Source: Alphaproteobacteria bacterium (GTDB lineage: Bacteria; Pseudomonadota; Alphaproteobacteria; Geminicoccales; Geminicoccaceae). Taken from it: a stretch of 8,692 nt of DNA. A program made the translations under genes and the position numbers. Under the pieces are notes generated by a model. It ran no database searches. It was not told the DNA's origin and was given only the letters and a program-made list of their open reading frames with translations. The DNA lies in the NCBI GenBank assembly GCA_026984595.1, contig JALSRW010000492.1:1-8692 (forward strand), given 5' to 3'. Positions 7,029 through 8,692 of this stretch are shown here, one piece after another (positions within the stretch are counted from its first letter, which is position 1; each line of letters starts with the position of its first letter).

Positions 7029-7628
7029 ATGGAGCGTATCGGCCTGCGGAAGTTCGCCACCCTGTTCCTGTTCGGTCTCCTGCTGCTGCTCGGAGCCTGC
7101 GGCGGACCGACCTACAGCACCGGCAGCCTGCCGGAGATCGGCTCCCCCGAGGCCGCGGTGCAGCTTCCCGAAACGCCCTATCGCCTCGGTCCGGGCGACC
7201 GCATCCGGGTGGTGGTGTTCCGACACGACGACCTGTCGGGGGAATTCCAGCTCGACGGTGCCGGCAGTTTCTCGATGCCGCTCATCAACTCGGTCAATGC
7301 CAACGGTCTGACCGCCGCCGAGCTGGAGACCGAGATCGAGACCCGGTTGGGCCAAGGCTATCTGGTCAATCCCGAGGTCAGCGTCGAGATCCTGACCTAC
7401 CGGCCGTTCTACATCCTCGGCGAGGTCAACCGACCGGGCCAGTACGAATACGAGAGCGGCATGACCGTGCTCAATGCCGTCGCGCTCGCCGGCGGCTTCA
7501 CCTATCGTGCCGATGTCGACGAGATCCTCCTGCAGCGTGGCGGCTCGAACGCCGAGCCGGTGGTCGTGCCCGGGAACACGCGGGTGCAGCCGGGCGATAT
7601 CATCACCGTGCAGGAACGCTTCTTCTAG
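7029..7628 (+). CDS. Short Wza-type polysaccharide biosynthesis/export lipoprotein, 199 aa
   Basis: This is an outer-membrane or periplasmic auxiliary protein of the OPX (Wza/GumB/HfsD-type) family that helps pass capsule or exopolysaccharide across the envelope. Residues 1-23 are a lipoprotein signal with lipobox LGAC and Cys24, followed by Gly, which favours outer-membrane sorting. The polysaccharide export domain spans about 47-123 and starts YRLGPGDRIRVVVF. One SLBB domain spans about 126-180 (FYILGEVNRPGQYEY, then TVLNAVALAGGF). The tail VQPGDIITVQERFF ends the protein. It lacks the second SLBB repeat and the C-terminal amphipathic helix of E. coli Wza (about 380 aa), so it probably relies on a separate barrel, and the gene just upstream encodes one. 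ATG 7029 has GGAG at 8-base spacing; a TTG two codons earlier sits too close to that site. No polymerase, flippase or Wzc-like kinase is in the window. Confidence 0.93.
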   Translation: MERIGLRKFATLFLFGLLLLLGACGGPTYSTGSLPEIGSPEAAVQLPETPYRLGPGDRIRVVVFRHDDLSGEFQLDGAGSFSMPLINSVNANGLTAAELETEIETRLGQGYLVNPEVSVEILTYRPFYILGEVNRPGQYEYESGMTVLNAVALAGGFTYRADVDEILLQRGGSNAEPVVVPGNTRVQPGDIITVQERFF

Positions 7629-7655
7629 CCTCGACCGGCATACGGTGAGGTTCCG

Positions 7656-7682
7656 GAAAGGGCGGCCCGCGGCCGCCCTTTC
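7656..7682 (+). terminator. Rho-independent terminator-like hairpin after the Wza-like gene
   Basis: A perfect 12-bp stem, GAAAGGGCGGCC (7656-7667) with GGCCGCCCTTTC (7671-7682), closes a 3-base loop 28 bp after the stop codon. The trailing run is short and interrupted (TTTCGTTG), so termination may be leaky. The A-rich base on the left gives a short T run for the opposite strand as well, but no leftward gene ends here. Confidence 0.75.
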
Positions 7683-7784
7683 GTTGTGGAGAGCCCCGCC
7701 CGCGACATAACCCTTGCGCGAACCCGTGCCCCGCGGCCAAATGAATGGCGACCGGAAACGAGGCATGCGGGGCGGACCGGGGCA

Positions 7785-8692
7785 ATGGCAGTATCTACGG
7801 CAGTGGCGGAGCGCATCGCTGCCTGGCGCGAGGCCTGGAAGATCTACGGCGATCCCCGGGTGATCGCCATTCTCGCGCTCGGCTTTTCGAGCGGCCTGCC
7901 GATCATGCTGGTGGCCACCACGCTGAGTACCTGGCTGGCCGAGGCGCAGGTCAGCAAGGCCTCGATCGGCCTGTTCGCCTATGTTTTCGCCCCCTATACC
8001 TTCAAGTTCGCCTGGGCGCCGTTCATGGACCGGCTGCCGCTGCCGCCGCTGACCACATGGTTCGGCCGACGGCGCGGCTGGATGCTGGCGACCCAGCTCG
8101 GTCTGATCCTGTCGATCTATGCGCTGGGGCAGACCGATCCCGCCAACGGTCTCTACTGGACCGCCCTGTGTGCGGTGTTCGTGGCCTTCTTCTCGGCCAG
8201 CCAGGACATCGTCATCGATGCCTATCGGATCGAGATCCTGCCCGAGGAGGAACTCGGCGCCGGCGCCGGGGTGGTGGTGCTCGGCTACCGCATCGCCATG
8301 TGGGTGGCCACCGCCGGTACCCTGCTGATCGCCGATGCCGCCGGCTGGTCCACCGCCTACACCACCATGGCCCTGCTGGTGCTGATCGGGGTCGCCACCG
8401 TGCTGCTGGTACGGGAGCCGGAAGGTTCCAGCACCGATCTGATCGAACCCGACATCGAGACCGAGGAGGACCAGCTCGGACGGGCGATCGGGGCCGGCGG
8501 GCAGGACCGCGACGGGGCCTTGGGCGGGGCGCTGATGGCGGCTCTGGCCTGGCTGCTGCTGGTCGAGCCGGCTTCCTTCCTGTTCGGCGTGTTCGGCCCG
8601 TATCGCGCCGCGCTGGGAGGCGGGGAGCTGCTGCTGGTGCTGGGCAATGCCGGCATCATGCTGTTCGGGATCGCCACGGGTGCACGGATCCT
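7785..8692 (+). CDS. ampG: AmpG-like muropeptide permease (MFS), N-terminal part, cut by the right window edge
   Basis: AmpG imports GlcNAc-anhydroMurNAc peptides into the cytoplasm for peptidoglycan recycling and, where an AmpC/AmpR pathway exists, feeds beta-lactamase induction signals. From ATG 7785, 302 codons run open to the edge. Family hallmarks are FSSGLPIMLV (34-43), APYTFKFAWAPFMDR (69-83), GRRRGWML (94-101), FSASQDIVIDAYR (136-148) and GAGAGVVVLGYRIAMWV (158-174). About six transmembrane helices lie within residues 25-209. An acidic linker follows (210-243), then two more hydrophobic segments at about 247-270 and 281-300. In E. coli AmpG the linker leads directly to the helix that starts the second half, so this pair looks like an insertion. 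GGA at 7774-7776 is a weak ribosome site at 8-base spacing. A terminator-like hairpin separates it from the export genes, so it is probably transcribed independently. Confidence 0.93.
   Translation, partial: MAVSTAVAERIAAWREAWKIYGDPRVIAILALGFSSGLPIMLVATTLSTWLAEAQVSKASIGLFAYVFAPYTFKFAWAPFMDRLPLPPLTTWFGRRRGWMLATQLGLILSIYALGQTDPANGLYWTALCAVFVAFFSASQDIVIDAYRIEILPEEELGAGAGVVVLGYRIAMWVATAGTLLIADAAGWSTAYTTMALLVLIGVATVLLVREPEGSSTDLIEPDIETEEDQLGRAIGAGGQDRDGALGGALMAALAWLLLVEPASFLFGVFGPYRAALGGGELLLVLGNAGIMLFGIATGARI

Noticed and set aside
7684..7711. Promoter for ampG: TTGTGG, 16 bp, CATAAC
   Set aside because: Only three of six and four of six matches, common by chance; noted as possible but not listed as a feature.
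6933..7766. 277-codon minus-strand frame opposite the Wza-like gene
   Set aside because: Antisense to a well-supported export lipoprotein and spans the terminator hairpin; no domain seen.
1..8692. CRISPR array, tRNA or rRNA genes, IS element or toxin-antitoxin module
   Set aside because: No regularly spaced repeats, no cloverleaf or rRNA-like sequence, no transposase motif or terminal inverted repeats, and no small gene pair with supporting features were seen.

Overview
This is a GC-rich (high GC at third codon positions) chromosomal window from a Gram-negative bacterium. The gene families point to an alphaproteobacterium, perhaps a Rhodospirillales/Geminicoccales-like lineage. The strongest hints are the exopolysaccharide-associated beta-barrel with its PLGIRAGSYLIFPS entry motif, the short Wza-type lipoprotein ending in an ERFF tail, and an ExoB-like GalE. 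The taxonomic call is inference from protein style only. I see no insertion sequence, CRISPR array, tRNA, rRNA or phage signature. Every gene belongs to a cell-envelope theme.

The left block (about 1-5400) is read on the minus strand. In transcription order it holds a PPP-type metallophosphatase (start uncertain, about 5394 to 4543), a UDP-glucose 4-epimerase GalE (4431 to 3409), a YbiO-type MscS mechanosensitive channel (3362 to 984), and the first 328 residues of a TamA-like outer-membrane assembly factor (984 to the left edge). The channel stop and the TamA start overlap as TGATG, so these two are probably translationally coupled. The galE-to-channel gap is 46 bp, and the phosphatase-to-galE gap is 54 to 111 bp depending on the galE start.

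The right block (about 5600-8692) is read on the plus strand. It starts with a two-gene exopolysaccharide secretion unit: a signal-peptide-bearing outer-membrane beta-barrel (5616-6866) and a short Wza-type polysaccharide export lipoprotein (7029-7628). A perfect 12-bp-stem terminator-like hairpin follows at 7656-7682. After it comes an AmpG muropeptide permease homologue (from 7785, cut by the right edge).

Together the genes suggest envelope building and homeostasis: sugar-nucleotide supply (GalE), polysaccharide export (beta-barrel plus Wza-like lipoprotein), outer-membrane protein insertion (TamA), osmotic protection (MscS) and peptidoglycan recycling (AmpG). None of the families is new. 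The points worth a second look are the coupled channel-TamA arrangement, the lipobox on TamA, an apparent extra helix pair in AmpG, and several start-site and regulatory-site questions in the intergenic gaps.
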